Positions 19,760 to 31,900 of a stretch of 64,000 nucleotides of DNA are shown here, piece after piece. Origin of the DNA: Eutreptiella sp. 'Long Island Sound 2002'. Lineage: Eukaryota > Euglenozoa > Euglenophyceae > Eutreptiales > Eutreptiaceae. The notes beneath the pieces are model-generated. The model did no database searches, was not told the origin of the DNA, and saw only the letters and a list, made by a program, of their open reading frames with translations. The stretch spans positions 42,292,525 to 42,356,524 of the forward strand of contig OZ038390.1 of the NCBI GenBank assembly GCA_964036045.1. Direction: 5' to 3'. The position numbers and the translations under genes were made by a program. How positions within the stretch are numbered: position 1 is the first letter of the stretch; the number at the start of each line of letters is the position of its first letter.

Positions 19760-22700
19760 TTCGACAAATTTGGTGTGAGACACCGTCCGGTGCGAGTCAC
19801 CTTGGTTTTTCCGTTTGTTGTGTTGTCGCAGCTCCATGGCTCGTTCTAGTCGCAGACGGGAACTAAAAGCTCAAGAACATACTCAGCGGTGTGTGATTCT
19901 TGATGCTGAGCGATTGTGCTTTAGGGAACTGATCAGCTTTCGGGTCGACCTCCACGTGAGTGGTGTGCCATGGTATTATTGGAACTACTATTCTCAAGCA
20001 CCTCTTGGTAGGAACACCCGGAACACTTTTTCCGTGCATCAACCCCAGGTAATTTCCAAGCACCCGTCCCAGTCCAGCCCACGCGGCATGCAACCTCGCA
20101 AGCACTTTTCCCAAGCACTTCCACCCATCAAAATTTCCAAGCATTTTCTCCAACCTCCCGGCCCACCCCCTTTTCCAAGCACCAATCCTAGCCCAGCCCA
20201 CCGGGCAACCTCACATGCACACTCGCAAGCACTTTTCCCAAGGACCCACGCCCATCAAAATTTCCAAGCACCTTTTCTAAGCGGCGGATCCCCTTTGCAT
20301 TTTCCATTCAGTGTGCGGAACCAAATATCCGAGAACTTTTTTTTTTTGACCCATGCAACTTTCCGGCCCTCGCTTAGAATTGCACCTTGCGATTTACAAG
20401 CAACACTCAAAGAAGTTCTCAAGAATTGTCAAGGTACAAAAATATTTCATGCCGATGGGATTTGCGACAAGTGGCATGCGCCGCGTCAGGTGCTATCCCA
20501 TAGAAGCCCTGAAAATGGGGTCCCTTGGAGGTCCGTGGAGTATGCTACAACTGTCGTGGGCAAATTTGGAGTGTACGAAAGCATCCTAGAGAGTTGCCTA
20601 TACCGGTACGAAGTTTTGTCGTTGTTCCAACATCAAAATCAGCCTACCCTTTTCACCAGGGTTCACCATAGAGTAATCGTTATGAAAATTGCTATTAATC
20701 ACATTGACTCACTGACATGTGGGTGCTTGCTATTAATCCTTGGGCTTTGGAATGGTTGTTGTTCATGACACACCTTAAACAAACACTTGTCAGAGGCCAT
20801 TTGACCAGTGGCTAGTACCTCATATATTTTGGTGTACAACTTTGTTTTTTCCCTTGTTTTTTGACAAATTGCTGACAAAAATGAACACTTTTCCTCAGTC
20901 ATGCCTCCTTTTTTCTAATCCTTCCATGACATACTCACAAGAAACAATTTCTTGCATGTCATGGGTGCTATTCATCTCTACTTATTTTTTTTGCAGATAT
21001 TTGCATGTTAATTCCTCCATCTACTCTATGTGCCTTTCTTTGTTCATGGGAGACATTTCCATGGATCTTCGATTTTTGGGACAAGTGTGCATGTGTTTTT
21101 GGGATAACTATGCATTTTTTAGACATGTGTCCTTGGATGCTGACAATTCTTCACAATGTCACCCGATGAGGCACGGAATGGCTAGGCAATGAGGCGTAGG
21201 ATGTCACATGTGGCGTTAGACTTGGCAGCCCGGGGTACTTGGGTGTGCAGCACATAGCCACCCAGTGGTGAATGCAAGCGCCAGAGAGCGGCAGCAACAC
21301 AAGGGAAGTGCATCCAATTTGCACCATCGGGCGCCATTGGGCCGAGTGGGCACACCCATCCAGCACCACCCATCGCAAGAATCGAGGCAGGGAAAAGTGT
21401 CCGAAAGGTGCCCAAGATCACAGAGGAGGAACGAACTTCACAGCAAAGGGGCCTAGAACTTTTGTAAACAATTTTTTTTTGGCTGACTCCAGTAGTTCAA
21501 AGAGTTCTCAAGACAGCTGTTGGTGAGTGGGCCGCACTTCAACGTCTGATACATTGGATCCCTACAAAGCAAGGCACGAGGCGCTGACCCAAGGCTCATA
21601 AGCATATACAAGAGGGCTCTCTAGTGCGTTAGGCAACCGCCACGCCGTCTCGCGAACCTTGTGCAAACAATGTGGAGAACACCAATAAACATCCACAAAC
21701 AACGGTTGCGAAAAACCGACAGTGCTAAGAAATACACGAACAACTATCGTGGTCACTGAAGGTGGGCAAAATGGACAGGGGAAAACGACTGTGACACATG
21801 CCCAAAATGACAAGAATCAAACAAATTGCACAACAAGGCAGCCCAAACTATCCCCAAAGCAATGTAGGAATATGGAAAAACACAAATATGCATAATATAC
21901 ATCAATATACAAGGATGGTTGTTGCAGGACCACTTGACAGAAAAAACAAAGCAGTGGCTTGCCTGATTGCCACCAAACATTTCACACATCGATCACTGGG
22001 GCTTGGTCTTTCGGTGAGCAAGGGTTGTTGGGGATGTCTTAAGATGCCATGACCTTGTGTTTCTACCCTGAGGCACAGCGGACTGCTATGCAATTGTTGT
22101 GTACAATAGACATTGGTTTCACGTCCGCAGGACGACAAGGCACAAACAAGCCTGCAACAATGTGGGCTGTCAACAAATTGGCGTTGGGGGCTGGGGTGGG
22201 CAGATGCAGATGCAGTCGGCACTAGCCCAAAACCCCTGTGCTCTGCAATCGCATCCAAGATCTTTTCTGAGGGAGGTGACCAGCATGTCAAGGTAAGAGC
22301 CGCTAGTGCTCAGCTCCCATTGCTATTGCCCCCTTTGGTGGGCATCAGATGGTCAGTATTGTGCTTCTGTCTTTGATTGGGCCAAGATAAGCACTACAAA
22401 AATTCACAAATTCTTGGCCTGAGAGGGAGTATTAGGCACAGTGTGCACGATGTGTGTACATGGCAGTCTCACACACCCAATTTAGAGGATATTTCTTGTG
22501 TTTGAGTGGTCGCATTGATGCAAGATATGTCTCCCGATGTTTAACCAATTTTTGTTTTGCACATCTTTGTAGGCCCTATTTTCAATTGTTGGTATTGCAC
22601 CTTGGGTTGAGTTCCCTCCCATTGTTATTTTGCATTGCACTCTGCCTCACATTTATCAAGGTGGGGCTCTTGTTGTCATTGTTGTTGTTGTTGCCACTAC

Positions 22701-23750
22701 AGCACAATGTCTCTGCCATAGCTCCCTGCCAGTGTGACGGCCGCATACACTCAAACAAATGGTGACCAGGTGGCAACCACAGTTGTGAGCCTTTCAGATT
22801 GCAGGCAGGATCCTGCCATTTGGTATGCCCTTGATGGTGGCAATCAATGGTCAGCTTTGTGGATACAACTATTTGAGCAATTTCTGCTTTGGGACATCCT
22901 GAAGTGGTGGTGCATCCTCCTTGAATTGTGTCTTGTTGCATTTCCTTCCATTGCTTGTGTTTGTTTGGCGAACAACAGTCATGCAAAAGCTCATGAAGCA
23001 TGAAACACTGGTCGTGCCACTGGTCAACTCAAAAATATACACGCATAAACGTGCATTTTTCGAAAACACCAGATTTTGGGGGTCTGCCAACTGGTCCGGC
23101 CAGGTGGTCCAGTAAGTGGGAACTCAATAACCAATTGTGGTGCTGCGCCTGGGGGTTGACTACAACCCTCATCCCACCCTGTTTGAGCCATGGTACAACA
23201 CACTGGCTGCACCATTGCGCTCCGCATCTAATACCCATTGCCCCAGCCCTGAGCTTTGATGGCCATCATTGCCCCCCAATGGCCCTGTGCACAGCACCTG
23301 GTAGTGGGTAACTGAAAAGGTTGCAATAGAAAATGGTGGTGCGGCGGCACAATCATCATTCACACTGATATTGTTCACACATTTTGGCAAGGATGATGAT
23401 GCTATCTATCTGTGGCAAACAACATTTTCTTTTCTTTTGCTTTGTCATGTAGAGGTCTGTAGCCAAACACAGTGATGCACCAGCAGATATTGGAAACCAA
23501 ACCTACTGAACCCCAGCCCCAGACTGCCCTGCTTGTACAAGAAAATTTCAAACACGGGTTTATTCTGGTTGCAGTCCCGAATTTGCTGTGGGAAATTTTG
23601 CACCCACATGCTGTGAGCTCGCCTTTGGCAAGAGTAGACTTGCCCTGTTAACCTGTTTTTTGGCCTGTTTCAGCTTGTTTTTTTTATGGGGACTTTGCTA
23701 GGAATATTGTTTTTTGGAAATGCTATCCTTGCGAAATTGTTACTCATGCA
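19760..23750. other. Unassigned region after the LINE remnant
   Basis: No recognisable exon. It contains a two-copy degenerate repeat at 20.05-20.29 kb and short GTT runs near 22.68 kb. A 317-residue plus-strand open frame at 19815-20768 crosses that repeat and has no domain I recognise. Confidence 0.4.
20050..20290. repeat. ~115-bp degenerate tandem repeat, 2 copies
   Basis: Two copies share CTCGCAAGCACTTTTCCCAA, then CCCATCAAAATTTCCAAGCA, starting near 20095 and 20220, with preceding CCAGCCCAC segments also shared. Confidence 0.8.
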
Positions 23751-23788
23751 TTGGAGGGTGGCTAAGGGGTCCAGAGCTGGGTACCGGG

Positions 23789-23935
23789 TTGCTGTTAATT
23801 GCTGGAGGGTTGCTGTTACTTCCTGGAGGGTTGCTGTTAACTCACGTGGCTTGCTGTTACTTCCTAATTCCTGGTGGTTGCTGTTACTTCTTGGTGAGGT
23901 GGCATTGATTCCCGGCGGGTTGCTGTTAATTGTTG
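23789..23935. repeat. ~30-bp minisatellite GGGTTGCTGTTAACT-like
   Basis: About six degenerate units carrying GGGTTGCTGTTA followed by ATTGCTGGA, CTTCCTGGA or similar, spaced roughly 20-35 bp. Confidence 0.85.
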
Positions 23936-24099
23936 CATGCAGAAAAATGGACAACTGTGCAACAAAGCAAAAATTCGATCAACCCTGAAGGGCTTCATAC
24001 CCACAGAATTCGACCATACTCGATGGACGTGGGCTGAGCTATGCTTGGCAGCGACAGGGGTGGGGGAAAATTGGCTTGCGCCCACGGGGGGTCACGGAT

Positions 24100-24500
24100 G
24101 TCCATTTCCCAACCCCCCCCCCCCTTCTGGCCCGCCGTGACGGGGCAATGACAACTGGTATACACAGCCCCCCAGCCCCCCCCCCTACCCCCAACGGTGG
24201 TGGTATTTATGTCCGGTCTATTCCGGTTGCATCCCATAGCACGGGGGGGGGGGGGGATGCAACACCCCACCATGGCCTCCCATTGGCAAATTAGTCTGAT
24301 GCGGATGTCAAGGAAGACACATCAGAGGACTCCGATGGTTGCTTCGGGGAAGGGGTCGAGCGCAGAGGGGAGGGGTTTAAGGGGTATGTGTGCCTGTGAC
24401 TGACTGAAAGGGTCCCCCCTGATGGGGGGACCTGTAGCAAACTGTCTTGGGGGGGGCATGCACATGCAAACATGCAAACATGCAGACATAAAAAAGACCA
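24100..24500. other. C/G homopolymer-rich stretch
   Basis: Long C-runs (24112-24124, 24177-24185) and G-runs (24244-24256, 24450-24457) alternate with ordinary sequence. No gene was seen. Confidence 0.6.
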
Positions 24501-24522
24501 AAAAAGCGAAGGTAAAAATATT

Positions 24523-24595
24523 GTGGACAACAGGGTTTGAACCCAGAACTTCTGGCATTACAATCTAGTACTACTACCAACTAAGCTATGTCAGG
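24523..24595 (-). tRNA. tRNA-like sequence, probably a tRNA pseudogene or SINE head
   Basis: On the minus strand there is an A-box-like TAGCTTAGTTGG (T8 onward) and a good B box, GGTTCAAACCC, at tRNA spacing. T-rich stretches follow (T5 at 24518-24514, T6 at 24505-24500) that could end Pol III transcription. Folded as a 73-nt tRNA, only four of seven acceptor pairs, three of five anticodon-stem pairs and a poor D-stem form. The anticodon loop reads TTGTAAT, which would place GTA (Tyr) at the anticodon. The promoter is better kept than the fold, as expected for a tRNA-derived element rather than a working tRNA. Confidence 0.45.
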
Positions 24596-25806
24596 ATCTG
24601 ACGAGTCTTAAACATCAGAGAGTGCATGGCATAGTCTGAGCAAAAAAGGCTGAGCAAAGCAGACAATGAGGACCATACATAGGTCCTGTCACAGGTGTCC
24701 ATTTCCCCAAACCCCCCCCCTTCCTTCAGGCGACAGCCGTGACCCCCCTGGGCGCAAGCCAATTTTCCCCATCCCCAGTTGAACAACCAGCAGTTTTGTT
24801 TTTGTTAAATTTTGGCACAAATTTATTTGGCATAGCGGCCTGAAATTGTATGAATTGTATTGTATTGTATGAATTGTATTTGGCAAAAATTTGAATTGTG
24901 AAACATCCCACAGCGAAAAGCTCCGTCGCAAACACCCCTCCCTGTAAATTTCACCTGGCGTGTGCCTAGCGTGCTACATCTCCCCACATGTTAATGGCCA
25001 GGGTCATGAGTGTCTATGCTAGCTAGGAGGGCCATTTTTTTGGGGGGGGGGGGGCATGATTGCCCATTCTGGCTGGGGTTCACCAACATTCCCTCTACAT
25101 TTTGTGAACCCAATCATGAACATGCACTTTACTCATTTCGCTGTGGCGAGGGGTTGCTTAGCATGTGGGGGGTTTGGTGCTGGGTGCCTCTGTGTCCTTG
25201 CCTCCTTGGCGCCCTAAAGAGAGGACACACGGGGGGAGGGGCATAAAGGCATTGCGGGGGGTGGGGGACTTGGCTTGAACCAGCACCCTGGCAATGCCAC
25301 CATGCTGAACAGCACGGACATTGCAAACCAGTTGGTCAATATCAAGCAAGGCTCCCATTGTCTCATATCCTCCCATTTTTCTGACGGATACCTCAACGAA
25401 TGTCCAATTCTTTATTCACTGAAATTGCACTCCTGAGCACCACGCACAGCATCATGCATCAGGTTGTGGTAGTGTGCACAGGAGCCAGAACAGCAGCACA
25501 GATCCATTGAGTGGACCATTGTTTGTCATTCCCCCTGCCAATGTTCAAATCATGCTGTTCTGTGGATTGTGTTGGACTTGAAAGGTGGCAGCGGCACAAC
25601 CACAACAATGAGGGCTGAAGCAGTGTTGCATGAGACAGCTCATGGGCAAGGAACTCTCCTCCCCCTGAGGGCAGAGTGTTGTCTCATTACATTTTCAGCA
25701 TGGCCATAAATGTGACAAAGGGAGAGAGTTTGGGGGGGGGGGGATGATAATGTGCTCAACTACACTCTGCGCACTCTCTTCCTTCATTGTTTGATATCAC
25801 CCTGCT

Positions 25807-25807
<1 letters not shown>

Positions 25808-25853
<46 letters not shown>

Positions 25854-25880
25854 CTCTCTCTCTGTCTGTCTCTCTCTCTG
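25808..25880. repeat. (TC)n microsatellite
   Basis: An uninterrupted TC dinucleotide run of about 40 bp from 25809, then an interrupted one with GCTC and GTC units to about 25880. Confidence 0.97.
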
Positions 25881-28735
25881 TCTGAACCTCGTCCTATCTT
25901 CAACGTCCCAAAAAATCACATCAATGACACGCCCCAGCCAAAGAGCTGAAGCAAGTCCAAACCTACCCGCAGAAATGACTGCGGTCTGCTTCCATATACT
26001 GTGCTGTGTTTCCAGCAGACTATCCGTGGCAAATCCGTAAATGACACCTCCACAGCGCCATGGTGCAGACATGCCATCACTTTCCACGTAACGTGGTACA
26101 ATATCTATTAACAAGCGCGCCCTTTTCATGCAAATTCTGGTAGTGGAGCCGAAATAAAGACCAAGTGAAGGCAATTTTTGTTCCCTTTTAGACCCCAGTA
26201 GCTACCAGTTTCTGGAGCTCTCAAGCATTTGACGTCGTTCCTCAAAAGAAAAAGAGGAACATTTTCCAATTTCCTGAACCTTTGGAGGGGTATGACTTGG
26301 CAGTCAGGTGGCTGAACTGCGCACCGCTCATCTCCACAAACACAACATGAACTTCCAGTGCAACAATTTGCCCAGGAATGGAAAACAAAATGTTGGGACG
26401 CAAAGCAAGAAAATTTAAGTGACTGGATTGTAAGAGGGTGCAAGAGAAGAGTGCAAGTGCAAAAACATTTACCAATTGGCACCCTGCCCTAAAACCTGCC
26501 ATTCTGAGCGCTGCATGCATCAATTGCATAATGTCAAAAATAGTAGTCCTTTGGCACACTGACGCATTGGGGGGCAAACTGAACTGGGTCTCCCAGTTCA
26601 TCCTGGAAACGCAAAGTGCAACTTACTGCTTGCATCCCACACATTATGTGGCCAGGGAAAGCCAGGTATTGCTTGACAGAGGAAGTATGTTCAGCTTGGC
26701 CATTTTGCCTTTGGGTTTTGGGCAAGCAAAAAGGCTGCATGGCAGGCACATTGTGCAGGGGACAACGGTGGGAGGGGGGATACCATGATTCGGAAAACCC
26801 ATCCACGACCCTCACCATATCCCTACATATGGAGGCTCATCCCAAAGGGATTCAACAAGGGTCACAGTCCTGACGCCCTCACAGGATGCTGCCCCTCTTC
26901 CACAAATGCCATCCCTGAAGGGGGGGGGGGGGGGGTGGAGGGGGATGGGGGGTGGGGGGCTGAAACAGCATCAGCAACATGGCACATTCAGCATGAAGTT
27001 TGGTTTGATGGACAGAAAATCCCGGGCGGAGGACTGGCTGGATTTTGGACTGCAGAGAAATGCATATTGGGGGGAGGTGTGCCATAAAGGCTATTAGCAT
27101 ATGGGGCTGGGGGGGGGGGGGGATTGCCGGACTTTGCCGCGCCTAAACTTGGGAAGCAGCGGTCGGTTGCCCGCCAAACACCCCTGGTTGCCCGCAATTC
27201 TGCCACCTAAAACCTGAAAAAAAGGTCGTTCTAATTAGCAACGAAGAAACAAACAGAAAGCTCTGCCATAACAATAGCCCCCAGAGTCCTTCTTCCCTTT
27301 GGTCATGGAATGATGACGCATGAAATGATGTTGTAAACAAAAAAAAGGCATAATTTAGGGGAAAGCAATCACAAAAGTCTCCGGACGCCAGGTACAGCAT
27401 TCTGGAAAGACAGCGATTTCTCAAAATATGGGAAACAAAGATTCAAAACCAAAAACCATCAGCATCAAATAACTGCCAAAGATGCGACGTGCTGTACTTG
27501 GTGGGGTCAGGGGCTGCAAAGTGTGCAATTATAGCACTAAGGGAAAAGGTTGCAAGGTGTCCTAAGGTAGTGCTATAGGGAAAGAGTTGCAAGCTGATTT
27601 GAAGTAGAACTAAGGGAGGGGATTCCAATCCGAAGACGGTACTGAGGGGAAAGGGGTGCAATCTGTTCCAATACAGGAGAAGGAAAAGGGCAGCAAGAAA
27701 GAATCACCAAGGATTGTGGCACAGGGTGCAGTGCCTGGGCCTCGTATAAGAAGCTCCTGAGGAGAGAAGAGAGGGATAAAAGGATTGATGCCGCCCAATC
27801 CACTTTCCACACAAGAAGCCCAGCTCACCTTCATTCGCCCCTCCCTCAAATGACATCTTTGAAAGGAAGAATGGGCGACTGAATGATGCGGTGCTTGCAT
27901 ATCGTGTTGTTGGCTTCCTGCGGTTTTCTCTCTGTTTTTACTTTTAATTTTTCTGGTTTTTTTCTGGGTTTTTTTCTTTTTTTTTCTTTTTTTTCATAAT
28001 ATTCTTTTTTCTAATCCACTTCTTTTTTTTGTTTTGATTTCAGGAAATCATTCTGGAGGACTTTTCAGTATTCCCAGAATCCCAATAATCGAGTGCCAAA
28101 TGAATGCCCTCCTGAAGCTCTGCTCATGTGACTAGGAGAGAGAGGAAACAAGGTTAGAAAAGGTGTGCAGAGGAGAGTGGCAGAAAGCAATGGTAAGGGG
28201 TTATTGGATGAAAGCAGTGAGGCCTTGTACCCCTTCTTTGCAGGATCCGGACATTTCACTCTTAAAATAGACAATAAAGCCCTTGCTGCCATCTTGATAT
28301 CAATCTCTGTGGCAACAGCAAAACTGTTATACAGCAACAGTCCATGCACACGGGCATGGCAGCACTGCTGGCGTCGCCCGTGAAGCTCCGACCCTTCAAA
28401 TTAACACGGCTCTGATTTCTTAAAAGTTTGTGGCTCACCTCAAGCCCTGCCTACGCCAAGGGCACCACGCCTCGGTAACAGGTGGAGTGGCCGGGCTCTA
28501 TGATGCATGAGAGTACTTCCTGGCAGCTGAACACTGTACATACCCACCCCAAAAAAGTTCAGCACTTTCTGCGCCGCCCACCATTGAAAAACAGCAGGAG
28601 CGCTTCTTCAAGACCTCTCGGTCTGGCCCTCACCCCTGAGATTGGGCAACGATCCCCCAGAAGGGTCACCAAAGAAGTGATCAAGCCATCCCTCACTAGA
28701 CCTACCCACCTCCTCCCTGGCAGAGCAACACTGTG
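25881..28735. other. Intergenic region downstream of SPT6
   Basis: No exon recognised. G-runs occur at about 26919-26936 and 27108-27122, the first followed by CCATAAAGGCT, a word that also follows G-rich stretches near 8.99 and 39.72 kb. A T-rich tract with T6-T8 runs lies at 27945-28035. Confidence 0.45.
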
Positions 28736-28974
28736 TTATCGTCTCCTCCTCGTCTTGAAAAGGAGATAGAATTTCTTGAAGGCGTCCAGAAGCTTCCCAA
28801 CATTCTTATGGGGCCCTTTATGGTCGTCCCCTTGCTTGACTGTCCGTAGACTGAAGCCCTCAAAGGACAATGACACGGGTAAGCACCGGATTTTGAACGG
28901 CTTTACCGGGTCCGAGGCCTTGTCAATAAAATAGATCCTGAAGCACGCAGGCTTTTCAGCTCCGGCTGAGTACT
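28736..28974 (-). CDS. SPT6: SPT6 terminal exon, second SH2 and stop
   Basis: The acceptor is CTTCTTTGCAG|AG, phase 1 in. It encodes ACFRIYFIDKASDPVKPFKI, LSFEGFSLRT and NVGKLLDAFKKFYLL, matching the VTPEGFRY...TVNGLFRWFKDHY end of SPT6. It ends FKTRRRR and TAA (28736-28738). Confidence 0.85.
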
Positions 28975-31900
28975 CTGCAAAGAAGTCGGAGTACTGAAGC
29001 GGGCCTTTGTGAAGGGATCACTCACTGGGGCAGGGGTCGGGGTGCCAATGCGCGCTTTGTGTGCGCCAAATACACAATCCTTCACTTGCAGGCTCGTTCC
29101 ACCAGGTGGGCAGTGCACCAGGTCTGCATGTGTGCGTGTGTGTGTGTGCCTTTGGCATGGCATAGAACGTCCCCTCATGTCAGCAGGGCAAATTCCGTAT
29201 CTGTTTTCGGCTCCCAGCACACGTTCCTTCATGATTCCAAAGGCTCTATTCCGGAATGCACATTTCGGGTGATTCCTGGCTCTCCTTCACGGAGCTTGCC
29301 TTCTACCCAACTCAGCTCTCATCCCTACCAGACCTGGGGTCCTTCAGCTGGGCTGTTGGGGTGGAGGTCTGGTGCTGGGGGGCTGATGCCATCCCCCCTC
29401 CCCTTCCCCTCCTGGGGGCCAGCAGAGCGTGCGTCTGACCCCCCCTCCCAAACTTTGGACCGTGGATAGCCGCCATAAACACCCTGCACTGCGTCCTGTA
29501 CGGGACCCGTAGGCATTCCCCATCCCTTCTCCTTTCCATTTATCTTCTCCCGTCCACGCACCGCAATAATATGGCCTATGCATCCTACTGTCTTTCCTGC
29601 CTGCAATGACCCCACGCGGTGTGAAAAAAACACGGCAACGAATGCAACAACCAAGGATCGCTCATCAGGGCCTGCATTGCGCTGCGCATCGCCACACATG
29701 GCTGGGTAACCGCAAAAGCCCACCAAGTACTTCACACAAGAGCACCTGGAACGATTCTGTAGTGAATCTTATTGCCCTCAAGATTGAACAGTGCCTCGAG
29801 CTTCTCATAGATTTCGTCTTCATCAGACCACTCAAAATTCTTGTGAGTTGTAATTTCTTCTCCAAGTTCCTGAAACCTGTTCACGTACATTGCAATGACT
29901 TGGTCTAAATCATTGAATACGAACTGGCCACTTTCTCCCGCAAGCCAATATGGCGCGTCTTCGGCATTCGTTCTGCACTCCGTCAGATCGAAATGGTAGC
30001 AGACCGGCTTTTTGTGGTCTGTGAAAGAGCGCAATACCATGATCCTGACGCACTCTTACAATTTACTTTGCAGACATTGCAACACACAAGAGCAGCAACA
30101 AGGTTCGTTGAAATTCCTGCATCTCTGGAAACCACAGTGGTATGTTGAGGAATGAAGTAAGCCCCTGACCTTATCAACCCTATCTCAACCCCGTGAGCAA
30201 GAAATTCCAGATCATAAACCCCCCCACCCCTTGTCTTGGAACTGAAGGGAAGCAATTTTGCTTCACCGGGCTCAGGTCATTAGCAGCCAATGCTTCAGCA
30301 TCCTGATTTTCTGATTCATCACCAACATCTCCAACTGGTGCAGCTTGGTGCATCTTCCGCACCTCCATCTGCAGCAGCACCCTACAGCTCCCACATCTCG
30401 CCCATTTGGATCAGCCTCCTCCCACGCTTGCAAAGCATCCATCTGCTGAATAACGGTGCCTGAAGTATTAGGGATGGCAATCAGCAAAGCTTCCAGCTCT
30501 TCCTCAACATCAGTCACATCTACAACGTCTTGCTTTCACCATCTGACAAGTTGGGGACATCACCGTCATCACCAAATAGGCAGTCAGTCAACACAATATC
30601 TACATAACATAGTAACCGATGCAGACAACAGAACACATGGTATGCTGACAACCCAAACCTCATAAAACCCCCCTGGTGGATCCAGAAAGTCTGGGTTTTA
30701 GCAGGGATGGGTGAATCGGGGTTAGCATTGCTTTGCATAAAGGGCCTCCTTTGCTCCACCTTAGGGCTTATAGGCCATAGACACATAATTCCATTGCCTT
30801 CAGCAAGGAACCTCAAAGAGAGACCACTGAAGGGGCTGGATTGACGCACACGGGGCCGACCCCTCGGTTTGGACGCCACCCAACTTCTTGTCGGCTGGAG
30901 GCATCTTTCGTGTCGGGGGGGGGGGGGGAGGCAGGGCGTTTGTTGTTGAGGGCGGGGGTGTCGGGCACCTCTGAATAGTTCTGTGGCCCAGGTGTAATCC
31001 AACAGTTTGCAGGTTCAAGCTGGGTTCAAGCTATATGGGCCTAGCGGCCACTACATGGGTCCCCATGGGTGCTCCTGTATTTGTGTTGTCACCAAATGAT
31101 CACCCAAACCCATCCTAGAGGGGACAGAAGAGTTGTGGAAAATATCAAAATTCAGAAAATTTGTAGGTGCCACCAAACTGCCTAAACAACAATAATTTTG
31201 GGGCTTTACGAGGGTCCATGACCTGGGCTACATGGGCCTAGCGGCCACTCGGTGGGTCCCCAAGGGTGCTCAAGTACCCGCAGTGTTGCCCAGTGATCAG
31301 GGGCGACAAAAGGATGTAGGAAAAAATCAGATTTTCGAAACGAAAGGTGCCAACTAACTGGCTTAAAAAGGAGCAATTTTGGGTACGACTCCTTTTATTG
31401 TCCATAGGCCTATGTAGAGAGGTAGAGGGGCGGAAGGAGAGAGCCGATCAGAGTTTGGGCGCCCTCTCCCCTCATACAGGCCTCCCACCGACGGAGCACA
31501 GGGGCTGATAGGGACAAGCTAGTCGGGACTAGGTCTCTTCCGAGCTCTCCCTCCAATGCGCCCTGGTCGGCGCCCTCCACCCCTCCTTGGTCAGCCCCAC
31601 GGGGCATCGTGCCCCTCATGGCGCCTTGTCAGACGTCTCCCATCCCTCCTTGCTTGGTGTACCCCCCAACCTTGTCACGGACAAGGGGAAATTGTGATCC
31701 TCTACCCCCGCATGCCCCCCTAGGGCCGGCCACAGGCCGAGGCCCCATAGCTTGTCTCCCTGTTGTGGCCGGCTAGGTAGGGGGAAGCTGTGGCCTCCCC
31801 CCTCTCTCGCCAACCATCGCTCTGGCTGCACCCCTACCGCCCCTGCTAGCGCCCTCTGTGCCTCTCGCTTCAACCCTTCCGGGGCTAGCCACAAAGAGCA

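Noticed and set aside
19815-20768. 317-codon plus-strand open frame after the LINE
   Set aside because: It crosses a two-copy degenerate repeat, has proline/histidine-rich low complexity and no domain. The LINE coding region already ends at 19758.
30272-30517. Acidic minus-strand open frame as an extra SPT6 exon
   Set aside because: Flanking exons 34127-34308 and 29746-30018 join in phase and are contiguous in the SPT6 alignment, leaving no room for it.
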